DNA from: Nocardia australiensis
GTDB taxonomy: Bacteria; Actinomycetota; Actinomycetes; Mycobacteriales; Mycobacteriaceae
Length of the DNA: 64,000 nt
Direction: 5' to 3'
Assembly (NCBI RefSeq): GCF_020733705.1
Contig: NZ_JAJFZM010000007.1
Location: forward strand, 92,545-156,544
The first letter of the stretch is position 1, and the number at the start of each line of letters is the position of its first letter. Both the position numbers and the translations under genes were made by a program. The notes under the pieces are model-generated. The model saw nothing but the letters and a program-made list of their open reading frames with translations. It was not told the origin of the DNA and did no database searches. Positions 1 through 8,835 of the stretch are shown piece by piece.

Positions 1-75
1 GAGGCACCGTTGGCCTACGAACGCCTCCGCGCCGGCGCGATCAACGGTCGCGCAGTCATCATCCCGAACCCGTGA
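1..75 (+). CDS. Zinc-type alcohol dehydrogenase, C-terminal end (partial)
   Basis: Only the last 24 codons are in the window, ending in TGA at 73-75. The tail reads as a helix with LAYERLRAGAINGRAVI followed by PNP, which is the usual ending of medium-chain zinc-dependent NAD(P) alcohol dehydrogenases, where the last helix and strand close the catalytic domain. Cofactor and zinc motifs lie outside the window, so substrate cannot be judged. The family call rests on this short tail alone. Confidence 0.6.
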   Translation, partial: EAPLAYERLRAGAINGRAVIIPNP

Positions 76-596
76 CGCTGGGAACGTGACACAGTCGTGA
101 GCCGGGTGAGGGCTGGTCGCTGCCGCGGTTTAGGCGGTGGCGGTTGGTCTTCCCCCCGGAGATGATTTCGGCGGCGCTGCAATCATTTTGCGAAGGTTTC
201 ATCGAGCCCGGGGCGAACCGAGGATGGTCCGTAGGCTCGCCGAATTAGACTGGCGGGCTGGTGATTCCGGCGGCGGTGGTGGTGCTGGCTACGGCGGCGA
301 GCGGGTACGCGCGGGTGTTCGCCGCGCTCGCGGTAGTGGCGGGGCCCGATTCTTCGCGCGTGGACGGTCGATTCCCGCCGCGTTGCGACTCGGGTTGTCG
401 CTGCAGATCATCGTTTGGCGGTGATGGGCGTGACTCCCGCCCGCGACGCCTACGACCCCGCGACCACCCCGCCCGCGACAGTGGGTCCGTTGCGCGCGGC
501 GATCAGCCTGCGGCGTTGTGGTGAGTTGTGTCCGGAACTTCGCGAACCGGACAGCGAGTATGGGGTCTGATCAGCAGTTGACCAGTCGAATGTAAA
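76..596. other. Intergenic stretch without a supported gene
   Basis: Short open frames on both strands have low-complexity Gly/Arg/Ala translations and no ribosome binding site. One plus-strand frame near 261-360 has a hydrophobic Ala/Val run that could be debris of a membrane protein, but nothing recognisable follows. No tRNA, repeat or strong terminator was seen. Confidence 0.5.
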
Positions 597-618
597 GTTG
601 CTTTCGGCAACTAGTTGC
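597..618. promoter_or_regulatory. Candidate MarR operator
   Basis: GCAACTAGTTGC at 607-618 is a perfect 12-bp palindrome. It is preceded by GTTGC at 597-601, which forms a second inverted pair with GCAAC at 607-611, and a further CCAAC half-site follows at about 623-627. The cluster lies 38-59 bases upstream of the MarR start, as expected for an autoregulatory MarR site. Binding is inferred. Confidence 0.5.
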
Positions 619-655
619 AGCTGCCAACAATCCTGCTGGTGAGAAGGTGATGCCC

Positions 656-1120
656 ATGTCCGTTGCCCAGGATGCCGACGAGCTCGGCGTTCAGCTGGTG
701 CGGCTCATGCGCGCGATCAACCGAACGAAAACCCAGATAAACAGGCACGGACCGGACGGTCTCGACAGGCTGGCTTACGCCGCGCTGTTCTGCCTCGTTC
801 ATGACGGCCCGCAACGTACCGGTAAGCTCGCCGAGCTGTTGCATGCCGAGATCTCCACCATCAGTAGGGAGAGTAGATCGCTTGTGGCGCATGGTCTGGT
901 CGAACGCCGGGCCGACCCGATCGATGGCCGCGTCTGCGTGCTGGCGGCCACTCCGGAGGGGGAGCGGGTGCTCGAACAGAACCGAGAACTCCGCAACCGC
1001 TGGTTTGCCGCGATCCTGGCCGACTGGCCCACCGAGGACCGATCCGCCATGAATGAACTGCTCGACCGGCTCAATACCGGAATTGAGAAAACTCCATTTC
1101 AGCTAGCCGATCAGAAATAG
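656..1120 (+). CDS. MarR family transcriptional regulator
   Basis: A 154-aa winged-helix regulator. The middle holds the HTH (residues about 45-75, around GKLAELLHAEISTISRESRSL) followed by the wing (VERRADPIDGRVCVLAATPEG), where the D-x-R-DGR-type signature is typical of MarR; the flanking helices form the dimer interface. I chose ATG 656 because GAGAAGG at 641-647 gives 8-base spacing; in-frame GTG 647 and ATG 650 are too close. It sits 9 bases upstream of the DHA2 exporter gene in the same direction, so it most likely controls that operon and itself through the palindromes at 597-618. The ligand is unknown; a drug or phenolic inducer would be usual for the family. Confidence 0.85.
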   Translation: MSVAQDADELGVQLVRLMRAINRTKTQINRHGPDGLDRLAYAALFCLVHDGPQRTGKLAELLHAEISTISRESRSLVAHGLVERRADPIDGRVCVLAATPEGERVLEQNRELRNRWFAAILADWPTEDRSAMNELLDRLNTGIEKTPFQLADQK

Positions 1121-1129
1121 GGCTCACAA

Positions 1130-3730
1130 ATGACGAATTCCATCACCCAGGCACCGGCCGCGCCGCCGGGTCTGGAAGCCGGCGCGGGTACGTCACTGTC
1201 ACACCGGCAGATCATGACCATCCTTTCCGGGCTTTTGCTCGGCATGTTCCTGGCGGCCCTCGACCAGAACATCGTCAGCGTCGCGATCGTAAAGATTTCC
1301 AACAGCCTGCACGGATTCGATGAACAGGCGTGGGCGACAACCGCCTACCTGATCACCGCGACCATCACCACCCCGCTATACGGCAAGCTGGCCGATATCT
1401 ACGGGCGAAAGCCGTTCTACATCACAGCGATCGGATTGTTCGTCATCGGTTCGGTGGCGTGTACTTTCGCCACATCGATGTATCAGCTCGCCGGGTTCCG
1501 TGCCTTCCAGGGGCTCGGCGCGGGTGGCCTGATGTCGCTGGCCTTCACGATTATCGGTGATATTGTTCCCGCCCGCGAGCGAGTGCGCTACCAGGGCTAT
1601 TTCATGATGGTCTTCGGTGGGGCGACCGTACTCGGCCCGGTGCTCGGCGGGTTCTTCTCCGATTACGACCAGCTCTGGGGAATCGACGGCTGGCGCTGGG
1701 TCTTCCTGGTGAACGTGCCGATCGGCGTACTCGCGCTCGCGGTGGTCGCCAAGGTGCTGAACGTTCCGCACCAGCGTCAGAATCACAAGATCGACGGGTT
1801 CGGTGCGGTGGCATTGACGGTCTGCGTGGTGCCGCTTCTTATCGTCGCGGAACAAGGCCGTGATTGGGGCTGGGACTCCAGTCGCGCGCTGCTCTGTTAT
1901 GGCATCGGTGTGGCCGGATTGTTGCTGTTCATACTCGTCGAACACCTGATGAAGGACGCCGCGTTGATTCCGCTGCGGCTGTTCAAGAATTCGACATTCA
2001 GCGTCACCATCGCGGGTGGCTTCATCGTCGGTGTCGCCATGTTCGGCGCAATCACCATGGTTCCGCAGTATTTTCAAGTGGTGCGCGGCTTTTCGCCGAC
2101 AAAATCGGGTCTACTCATGCTGCCACTGGTGCTCGGCATCATGATCGGTTCGCAGTCGGCCGGACGGATCACCAAGAAGACCGGCCGGTACAAATTCCTG
2201 CCCGTGCTCGGTACCTTCATCATCGCGGTCGGTGCGGCGTTGTTCGCTCAGGTGCATTACGACAGTTCGCTGTGGCAGCCGCTGTTGTATTGCGCGGTGA
2301 TCGGCCTCGGCCTCGGTTGCTGTATGCAGACATTGATCATCGCCGCGCAGAATGCGGGGCCGCGCTCGGATATGGGTGTATCCACCGCGTCGGCGACCTT
2401 CTTCCGGCAGATGGGCGGCACGCTCGGCGTCGCGATCTTCCTGACGATTCTGTTCAACCTGTTGCCGAACAAGATCATTGACGCGTTCGGCGGAGCGTTG
2501 CCACCCGGATTCGACTCGGGACAGCTCAGCAGCATGCAGAGCAATACCAGCACGATCTCCGCGCTGCCGGACGCACTGCGGGTGCCGATTCTGACCGGAT
2601 TCACCAACTCCATGCACGGCGTGTTCTATGCCGCGGCAGGCGTCGCGCTGCTGGCTTGCGTGGTGCTGATGTTCATGAAAGAGATTCCGCTGCAGGATAA
2701 ACCGGCTCCCGCCGCACCCGATCCGGTGGCGCCGGAGGCAGAGCAGGCCGTGGCCGCGGAGTCGACCTGGGATGACGACCAGATCTGGGAGGGTGCCGCG
2801 GAGGTGTTCTCCGAACCCGAACCGGTGCTTGCCGGGGTCGGCAACCACGCCATGGCCGCCTATCAGGGCAACGGCGTGCATCGGGCGCAGCCATCGGGCA
2901 CCGCGATGGCCGTCGCGGAGGCGGCGACCGTCCTCTCCGGTGGCGACCACCAGGGCTCGTCGATCGGTGGACGAATCCATCGCGAAGACGGCCGCTCGGT
3001 GCCGGGTGCCGCGGTGACCCTGATCGACCCGCGCGGCCGCCAGGTATCGCGGGCGACCGGAGACGCCGACGGCGGTTACCGGATCGATCCGCCCGAAGCG
3101 GGCAACTACGTGCTGATCGCGTCGGCGGCCGGGCATCAACCCGCGGCTATCAGCGTGAGTATCGGCTATCGACCGCAGGAACTGGACCTCACGCTCATGG
3201 GGTCCGGCGAGCTGTCGGGTGTGGTGCGCTCGGCCGGTCGCCAGGAACCGCTTCCCGGTGCGACGGTCACGTTGACCGATATGCGTGGCGAGGTCGTCGG
3301 TGCGGCCATCACAGCGGGAGACGGCGCGTACCTGTGCCAGGGCGTGGTCTCGGGTACCTACACCCTGGTCGCGGTCGCCGAGCACATGCGGCCGAGCGCG
3401 GTCACCCTGACCGTGCCCGACAGCGGCCTGTTGCGTCACGATATCGATCTGGCGCCGATGGCCGTGCTGGCCGGATCGGCATGGGCCGATGGTGATCGTG
3501 CGGTTGCGGACGTCCAGATCACGGTGCTGGACGCCGCGGGTGACCTGACCGCGACTACCCGCACCGACGCGAGCGGCCACTTTGTCGTGACCGATCTACC
3601 CGAGGGCCAGTACACGGTCGTCGCGCGTGGCTACCCCCCAGTGAGTAGCCGGGTCACCGTTTCCGGCGGTGAGATCAGCCACGACGTCCAGCTCGGTTAC
3701 GAGTCCGCCGACGTGCCGGATCACCGATGA
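1130..3730 (+). CDS. DHA2 family MFS drug exporter with C-terminal CnaB-like repeats
   Basis: An 866-aa protein. Residues about 25-525 are a 14-helix DHA2 proton antiporter with the family motifs: LAALDQNIVSVA in TM1 (motif D1), GKLADIYGRKP (motif A) and a GxxxGPxxGG motif C (VLGPVLGG). After the last helix and a Pro/Ala/Glu-rich linker (about 530-600) come three carboxypeptidase-regulatory/CnaB-like beta-sandwich repeats starting near residues 608, 693 and 778, each with G-x-V-PGA-V-T-L-x-D and a D/G-Y-x(n)-L-P-x-G-x-Y-x-V pattern. Ordinary DHA2 pumps are 480-550 aa. The stop overlaps the start of the YceI gene (ATGA), so the two are translationally coupled. The tail's side of the membrane cannot be fixed; 14 helices predict it cytoplasmic. 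Confidence 0.9.
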   Translation: MTNSITQAPAAPPGLEAGAGTSLSHRQIMTILSGLLLGMFLAALDQNIVSVAIVKISNSLHGFDEQAWATTAYLITATITTPLYGKLADIYGRKPFYITAIGLFVIGSVACTFATSMYQLAGFRAFQGLGAGGLMSLAFTIIGDIVPARERVRYQGYFMMVFGGATVLGPVLGGFFSDYDQLWGIDGWRWVFLVNVPIGVLALAVVAKVLNVPHQRQNHKIDGFGAVALTVCVVPLLIVAEQGRDWGWDSSRALLCYGIGVAGLLLFILVEHLMKDAALIPLRLFKNSTFSVTIAGGFIVGVAMFGAITMVPQYFQVVRGFSPTKSGLLMLPLVLGIMIGSQSAGRITKKTGRYKFLPVLGTFIIAVGAALFAQVHYDSSLWQPLLYCAVIGLGLGCCMQTLIIAAQNAGPRSDMGVSTASATFFRQMGGTLGVAIFLTILFNLLPNKIIDAFGGALPPGFDSGQLSSMQSNTSTISALPDALRVPILTGFTNSMHGVFYAAAGVALLACVVLMFMKEIPLQDKPAPAAPDPVAPEAEQAVAAESTWDDDQIWEGAAEVFSEPEPVLAGVGNHAMAAYQGNGVHRAQPSGTAMAVAEAATVLSGGDHQGSSIGGRIHREDGRSVPGAAVTLIDPRGRQVSRATGDADGGYRIDPPEAGNYVLIASAAGHQPAAISVSIGYRPQELDLTLMGSGELSGVVRSAGRQEPLPGATVTLTDMRGEVVGAAITAGDGAYLCQGVVSGTYTLVAVAEHMRPSAVTLTVPDSGLLRHDIDLAPMAVLAGSAWADGDRAVADVQITVLDAAGDLTATTRTDASGHFVVTDLPEGQYTVVARGYPPVSSRVTVSGGEISHDVQLGYESADVPDHR

Positions 3731-4548
3731 GCGGTTTGTCCGCGCGCATCCGTACTGTCGAGGGCTGGCCGGTACCCAATGCGGTGCTGACCGTGACGGA
3801 TCTGAGCGGGAAGCAACTCGCCCGTGCCGTGTCCGCGGAAACCGGGGCGGTGGCTACCGAGCCACTGCCTCCGGGCACGCACACCGCGGTGATCACGGCC
3901 GCCGGGTATCAACCGGTGGCCCGTACCGCCCAGATATCCGCCGCGGGCACCGGGCTGCTCGGCGATATCGCGATGGCGTTGGAGGCGGGCGCGGTCGCCA
4001 TGCCGCCGCCGGGACCATGGACAATCGATCCGGTGCACTCGACGGTGATCGCCACCGCTCGCCATCTCGGTATCGCGAGCATAAAGGCCCGCTTCGCGGA
4101 GGTGAGCGGTCGGATCAATATCGCCGAGCGCTTCGAGGAGTCCACCGGCCACGCGGAAATCGGCGCCGCCAGCGTCGATACCGGAATCGAGCTGCGCGAC
4201 AACCACCTTCGCTCGCCCGATTTCCTCGATGTCGAGGCATATCCGGCAATCACGTTCACCAGCAACGCGGTTCGCCGCACCGGTCCCGACACGTTCGTGA
4301 TGTCCGGCGAACTCGCCCTGCACGGCAAGCGCCGCCCGGTCGATCTGGACGTGACCTACGGCGGCTTCGGTGAAGACCCGTGGGGCGGGGTCCGTGCGGC
4401 ATTCCATGCCGAAACCGAGTTGCATCGCAATGATTTCGCCATCGACTACAGCGCGATAGTCCGCGCCGGAGTCGCCGCGGTCGGCGCTACGGTCAAGCTC
4501 GACTTCGACATCGAAGTGGTTCACGGCGAGGACCTCCCAACCGGGTAA
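3727..4548 (+). CDS. YceI family lipid-binding-type protein with N-terminal CnaB-like domain
   Basis: A 273-aa protein with no signal peptide. Residues 1-85 form one CnaB/carboxypeptidase-regulatory repeat (EGWPVPNAVLTVTDLSG through PPGTHTAVITAAGYQP) of the same kind as the tail of the upstream exporter. From about residue 97 a YceI domain follows, opening with WTIDPVHSTVIATARHLGIA and containing the NHLRSPDFLDVEAYPAITF core and the late HGKRRPVDLDV strand. YceI proteins are lipocalin-like barrels that bind isoprenoid-type lipids. It overlaps the exporter gene by 4 bases, so a joint role with the pump is likely; the ligand is unknown. Confidence 0.85.
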   Translation: MSGLSARIRTVEGWPVPNAVLTVTDLSGKQLARAVSAETGAVATEPLPPGTHTAVITAAGYQPVARTAQISAAGTGLLGDIAMALEAGAVAMPPPGPWTIDPVHSTVIATARHLGIASIKARFAEVSGRINIAERFEESTGHAEIGAASVDTGIELRDNHLRSPDFLDVEAYPAITFTSNAVRRTGPDTFVMSGELALHGKRRPVDLDVTYGGFGEDPWGGVRAAFHAETELHRNDFAIDYSAIVRAGVAAVGATVKLDFDIEVVHGEDLPTG

Positions 4549-4555
4549 CTCGGCA

Positions 4556-4584
4556 CAGGGCAGCGGCACCGTGCCGCTGCCCTG
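4556..4584. terminator. Strong hairpin terminator between convergent genes
   Basis: CAGGGCAGCGGCAC at 4556-4569 and its exact reverse complement at 4571-4584 flank a single C. It starts 8 bases after the YceI stop and faces the convergent TetR gene, so it may stop transcription from both sides. There is no T-tract, as is common in actinobacteria. Confidence 0.75.
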
Positions 4585-4707
4585 GCCGACCGTTGTATTC
4601 CGTTGTGAGCGTTGCTGAATGAGAGCGGTCTGCGGCCTCAGCGCAAACTCGAACCGAATCAGCCGAGCTGAGTCGACATTCCACCCGGCGGGGATCCGGG
4701 TTGGTGA

Positions 4708-5358
4708 TCAGGCGGCGCCGAGCAGCGCAAGGGCCGCTCGATTGAAAGTGGGGGTGAGTTCGCGCAGCGCGCCCGGTCCGGATTCGATGAGGGTGGCGCG
4801 CACTCGGTCGTCGATGCCGCCGGTGAGCATATTGATCAACTGGGGGTCGGGCACGGCCCGCAGGACGCCCTCGCGGACGCCGATCCGGGCAGCGGCCATC
4901 ATTCGGTTGGCGTACATCTGCTGAACGCGGGTTCGATGGGCGAGGAGACCGGGCCCGGCGGCGAGGGTCTCGATATGTAGCGCACGCGCGGCGGCGGGTT
5001 CGGCTACCAAGCAGTCGAGGTATGCCGTCAAGGTGGTGCGGACCAAGTCCGCGAAGGTGCTCGCGCCTGCCTCGGCGACTACCCGGTCGAGTTTGCGTGT
5101 CACCACATCGACGGCGAAATCGAACGAGGCGGTGAAGCACTCTTCTTTGCTGTCGAACAGTGCGTAGAACGCGCGACGGGCGACCCTGGCCCGGCTGACG
5201 ATATCCCCGATCGTGGTCGGTCCGTAGCCGAGTTCGGACACCGCCTCCAGTGCGGCCATGCACAAACGATCACGCTGCGAGGTCGCTACCTGGTCGCGGC
5301 TCAAACCATGGGGGCCGCGGGGGAGACGTTCCGGAGCGACGCTGGTCAGGGTGGCCAT
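4708..5358 (-). CDS. TetR family transcriptional regulator
   Basis: 216 aa from ATG 5358. The N-terminal HTH lies at residues about 24-70 (AALEAVSELGYGPTTIGDIVSRARVARRAFYALFDSKEECF), matching the TetR pattern T-x-x-D-I-x-x-A-x-V-x-x-x-x-F-Y-x-x-F-x-x-K-E-x. The rest is a helical ligand-binding/dimer domain. The frame stays open upstream to 5529 with other possible starts (for example 5388), so the N-terminus is uncertain; 5358 is where family similarity begins. It converges on the YceI/exporter operon, with the hairpin at 4556-4584 between them. Its target is not evident. Confidence 0.8.
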   Translation of the reverse strand: MATLTSVAPERLPRGPHGLSRDQVATSQRDRLCMAALEAVSELGYGPTTIGDIVSRARVARRAFYALFDSKEECFTASFDFAVDVVTRKLDRVVAEAGASTFADLVRTTLTAYLDCLVAEPAAARALHIETLAAGPGLLAHRTRVQQMYANRMMAAARIGVREGVLRAVPDPQLINMLTGGIDDRVRATLIESGPGALRELTPTFNRAALALLGAA

Positions 5359-5672
5359 AGTGCCGCCGATTCTGCCATACGGCATTTGGTAGCTGCCGGT
5401 CGCGTTGGGTGTTTGCCGGTACGCGGGCTGAGCCATCTGCAATGTGCTCGAGAGTCGATCATCTACGGCTGGCATGTTTTCCAAACGGCATGGGTATAGC
5501 AGTCCGTACGCGGTGTGCCAAGCTGGCATATATCGAAACTAGGTGTAACAGAATGTATTCGAGAAAATCATCCGGCCCTGTTGGTGCGGATGCCGAAAAT
5601 CTCAGATCCTTCATCTACTGTTCAGCTTAGTAGATAAGTAGGAAAATTGGCCATGACTCGAACTTCCCTCCC

Positions 5673-5942
5673 GTGACCACGCTTGCCACTACTGGTGAAT
5701 TCCCTCGCTCATCCGAAGCCGTCCGGACCGCGCGAATGCGATCAAAGGTGCTGGGACTCTTCGCCGGCAATCAGCTGATCGACGGTTCCGATGACGTATA
5801 TCAGGTGGTAGCGGATGGACGCGGTGCGCTCTATTGGAAAGCCGCCGAACCGATTTCGCGGTGGGAATTCGATCCGGAGGCAGAGCGGCCCGGGGCGTCG
5901 TGGCGATCGGTGAGCTCGAGCATCGAGGGCAATCTGACGTAG
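5673..5942 (+). CDS. Hypothetical 89-aa protein
   Basis: Open from GTG 5673 to TAG 5942. The product is soluble, mixed charge, with a plausible core (VLGLFAGNQLIDGSDDVYQVVADGRGALYWKAAEPISRWEFDPEAE). No signal peptide, membrane segment or known motif is visible. The upstream CTCCC offers no clear ribosome site, so the start is weakly supported. It stands alone between the divergent TetR gene and the end of devS. I do not recognise the family. Confidence 0.4.
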   Translation: MTTLATTGEFPRSSEAVRTARMRSKVLGLFAGNQLIDGSDDVYQVVADGRGALYWKAAEPISRWEFDPEAERPGASWRSVSSSIEGNLT

Positions 5943-6345
5943 CGGTGCCGTCGTTGGCGTGCGGATTCGAAGGGCCCGTCATTGTCTCGACGGACCGTTC
6001 GAAGTAGTGGCACGGCAATAGGTTACGTCGTCATTTGCGGTGCCGGCGTTGGACCGACCACCGGCTGTGCGGCTTCTCGTGCAGTCTTCGGCAGAGCCGG
6101 GCACGCCGCCGAATCGAGTGGTTCTGCGGTACAACTATTTCCGTCCGTGAAGCGGCGCAGGAGGTGTTCGCCTGCCGTCGATCGTCGCCGTGGCCGCGCC
6201 GGGGTCGGGCGAGCTCTCGCCGGGTTTGGTGTGGAAGGGGTGCCGAATGTCGTGCGGCTCACGATGATTCACCGTGCCGGTACGGTAGGGGTCGTGATCA
6301 GGGTCTTCGGTGTCCCGAACGGTGAGGCCGAAGGTCGGCTGCTCG
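5943..6345. other. Intergenic stretch without a supported gene
   Basis: Short frames on both strands have Arg/Gly/Ser-rich translations typical of reading high-GC DNA in a wrong frame, and no ribosome site precedes any of them. Nothing recognisable; the end of devS lies at 6346. Confidence 0.5.
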
Positions 6346-8091
6346 TCAGGGAAGTGGGGCGGACCAGCGCAGCACCGTGCCGCCTTCGAGACGCCGTTCG
6401 ACTTTGAAGGTGCCGCCTGACTGCTCGGCACGTGCCGCTAGATTCGCCAACCCGCTCATTCGCTCGAAGTCATCGGGCACGCCGATACCGTCGTCGGTCA
6501 CCTCGATGGTGACATCGTCGCGCACACTGACGTGGACCGATACCGTGGTGGCCGACGCGTGCCGCACGGCGTTGCTCACCCCTTCGCGCAGCACCGCCTC
6601 GACGTCTTCCGACAGTGGCGGCGCCAGTACGGACACCGGTCCAGCCAGCCGTATTGTGGTGCGCAGCCCGCTTTCGTCGATCATGTCCGCGATGACGCCG
6701 TGCAGGCGCTTACGCAGTGTCGGGGCGTCTGCTTCGGTGCTGTCGTGCAGGTCGAAGATGGAGTGGCGGATGTCCTGCACGATCGACTGGATGTCCTGGA
6801 TGGTTTCGGTGAGCCGGGTTTTGAGCTCGGGTACGCGGGCTCGTTGCGCCGTGCCCTGCAGCGCGAGACCGACCGCGAATAGTCGCTGGATGACGTGGTC
6901 GTGCAGGTCACGGGCGATCCGGTCGCGGTCGGAGAGTACATCGAGTTCGCGATTGCGGCGCTGGCTCTGGGCCAGTCGCAGTGCCAGGGCGGCCTGAGTA
7001 GCGAAGGCAGCCATCATGGCCTGCCCGGCGTTGTCGAGCGGCGCGGCCTTCGCCGGCCGCAGGACGGTGAGCACACCGATCACGGCCTTTCCGGCGCGCA
7101 ACGGCAGTATGAGCGCGGGACCGAATTCGGCCGGGTTGTCGAGCAGGGGGCTTAGTTTCAGCCGATCGACCTGCAGCACCCGATTCTCCCGGAACGCGAT
7201 TCCTGAGTGCGAATCGGCTATCGGAATGCATCGTTCGGTCAACTTTTCCGCATCGATGCCCGCGGCGGCGACGACCACGAGATCGGTCACCTCATCGTGC
7301 GGGATATCCGGATCGTCGGGCAGCGCGAGGTACGCGAACGCCGACTGGGTAAGTCCCAGCGCCCGACCGACGACCAACTCCAGCACCTCGTTCGGTTCGC
7401 CACCGGCCAGCAGTTCAGTGGCCACATCCTGAGTCGCTTGGAGCCACTGCTGTCGGGTGCGGGACTGTTCGTAGAGCCGGGCGTTGGCGATAGCGATGCC
7501 TGCCGCGGCCGCCAGGGCCTGTACCACGACCTCGTCGTCTTCGGTGAACTCCTGGCTACCGGATTTCTCGGTCAGATACAGGTTGCCGAATATCTCGTCG
7601 CCGACTTTTACCGGAACACCGAGGAAGGAGTGCATCGGCGGATGGTGCGCGGGAAAGCCCACCGATGATGGATGGGTCGAAAGGTTGTTTAGCCGAATGG
7701 GTTTCGGTTGTTCGATGAGTAGGCCGAGCACACCGTGACCGCGCGGCAGATCGCCGATCAGGACGCGGGTCCGGTCGTCGATGCCCTCATAGACGAATTC
7801 GGCGAGCTGGATGTTGGTCTTTTCGGTTTCGCGGACGCCAAGCGCGCCGTATTCGGCGTCGACCAGCTCTATGGCGGTGTGCACGATCGAGCGCAGCGTG
7901 TTGTCCAGGTCGAGTCCGGCGGTGACGACCAGCATGGCCTCGATCAACCGGTCCATTTGATCGCGCACGTCAACGATCTGCGCGATCCGATCTTGGACCT
8001 CATTCAGCAGCTCACGCAGCCGTAACTGGGACAGCGTCTCGGTCACCGGTGTCGCACCGATCGCCGCCAGCTCAGACGAACTGCCTTCCAT
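6346..8091 (-). CDS. devS: DevS/DosS-type haem GAF sensor histidine kinase
   Basis: 581 aa. Order: N-terminal helix (TLSQLRLRELLNEVQDRI), GAF-A (about 60-205), GAF-B (about 230-375), a HisKA_3 helix with phosphoacceptor His397 (DRIARDLHDHVIQRLFAVGL), and an HATPase_c domain with N-box REGVSNAVRHA and G-box DDGIGVP. In GAF-A the sequence HHPPMHSFLGVPV aligns with the mycobacterial haem-ligand segment, placing His150 at the proximal-haem position, so it should sense O2/NO/CO or redox state. It lies 70 bases after devR on the same strand and would phosphorylate DevR. Length and layout match M. tuberculosis DevS (578 aa). Confidence 0.93.
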   Translation of the reverse strand: MEGSSSELAAIGATPVTETLSQLRLRELLNEVQDRIAQIVDVRDQMDRLIEAMLVVTAGLDLDNTLRSIVHTAIELVDAEYGALGVRETEKTNIQLAEFVYEGIDDRTRVLIGDLPRGHGVLGLLIEQPKPIRLNNLSTHPSSVGFPAHHPPMHSFLGVPVKVGDEIFGNLYLTEKSGSQEFTEDDEVVVQALAAAAGIAIANARLYEQSRTRQQWLQATQDVATELLAGGEPNEVLELVVGRALGLTQSAFAYLALPDDPDIPHDEVTDLVVVAAAGIDAEKLTERCIPIADSHSGIAFRENRVLQVDRLKLSPLLDNPAEFGPALILPLRAGKAVIGVLTVLRPAKAAPLDNAGQAMMAAFATQAALALRLAQSQRRNRELDVLSDRDRIARDLHDHVIQRLFAVGLALQGTAQRARVPELKTRLTETIQDIQSIVQDIRHSIFDLHDSTEADAPTLRKRLHGVIADMIDESGLRTTIRLAGPVSVLAPPLSEDVEAVLREGVSNAVRHASATTVSVHVSVRDDVTIEVTDDGIGVPDDFERMSGLANLAARAEQSGGTFKVERRLEGGTVLRWSAPLP

Positions 8092-8161
8092 ACATCGATC
8101 CTTGCACAGTCCGCCACTGGGGGATGGATACTGTCAGGTGAATGGTGGCCGGGCGACAAGT

Positions 8162-8806
8162 TCACTCATGCGTTGGTGTGCCGAGCTTGGAGGCCAAGAC
8201 GGCGGCCTGGGTACGCCGCTCCACACCGAGTTTGGTCAGCAGTCGGGATACGTAGTTCTTGACCGTCTTCTCAGCCAGGAACATTCGGGCGGCGATCTGT
8301 CGATTTGTCAGCCCCTCACCGAGTAGATCCAGCAGTTTTCGCTCTTGGTCGGTTAGTCCGGCCAGCGGCCCGGTCTTGGCTTCGGCAGCTTCGCGCAGTT
8401 TGGCCATGAGCGCGGCGGCGGCGCGATTGTCGAGCAGGGATTTGCCGGCGCCGACCTCGCGAATCGCGTCGATCAATTCAAGGGTGCCGATGTCCTTGAC
8501 CACGTAGCCGCTGGCCCCGGCCAGGATGGCGTCGAGCATGGCCTGTTCGTCGGTGAACGAGGTGAGAATCAGACACCGCAGGTCGGGGTGATGATTGAGT
8601 AGGTCGCGGCACAGTTCGATGCCGTTGCCGTCGGGCAGTCGGACGTCGAGAACCGCGACATCGGGGCGTAGTGCGGGAATGCGCGCGAGCGCTTGGGATA
8701 CGGTGCCCGCCTCGCCGATCACCTCGAGATCGGGTTCGACGTCGATCAGGTCCTTCACACCGCGTCGCACGATCTGGTGGTCATCGACCAAGAAGACGCT
8801 GGTCAT
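8162..8806 (-). CDS. devR: DevR/DosR-type NarL/LuxR response regulator
   Basis: 214 aa from ATG 8806, preceded by GGGAGG. The receiver has Asp8/Asp9, phosphoacceptor Asp54 (VLDVRLPDGNG), Thr82 and Lys104. The C-terminal LuxR helix-turn-helix TNRQIAARMFLAEKTVKNYV is nearly identical to the DNA-reading helix of mycobacterial DosR, including the K-x-x-K-N base-contact residues. It activates dormancy genes through GGGACT-type boxes. It starts 29 bases after the phosphotransferase/AAA gene and precedes devS, so it can be read from the upstream SDR promoter; a further candidate box at 8887-8900 could drive devRS alone. The open frame extends further upstream but overlaps the preceding gene and lacks similarity. 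Confidence 0.95.
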   Translation of the reverse strand: MTSVFLVDDHQIVRRGVKDLIDVEPDLEVIGEAGTVSQALARIPALRPDVAVLDVRLPDGNGIELCRDLLNHHPDLRCLILTSFTDEQAMLDAILAGASGYVVKDIGTLELIDAIREVGAGKSLLDNRAAAALMAKLREAAEAKTGPLAGLTDQERKLLDLLGEGLTNRQIAARMFLAEKTVKNYVSRLLTKLGVERRTQAAVLASKLGTPTHE

Positions 8807-8835
8807 CGGTAAAACACCTCCCTCGAGTGTCGTTT

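Noticed and set aside
137..524. Two overlapping plus-strand frames of 87-95 codons
   Set aside because: Arg/Gly-rich low-complexity translations, no ribosome site, no motif; typical high-GC spurious frames.
1376..3580. Long minus-strand frames (233 and 489 codons) inside the exporter gene
   Set aside because: Antisense frames created by codon bias of the exporter; His/Arg/Gln-rich with no motif.
5982..6407. 141-codon plus-strand frame
   Set aside because: Overlaps the end of devS on the other strand, poor composition and no start site.
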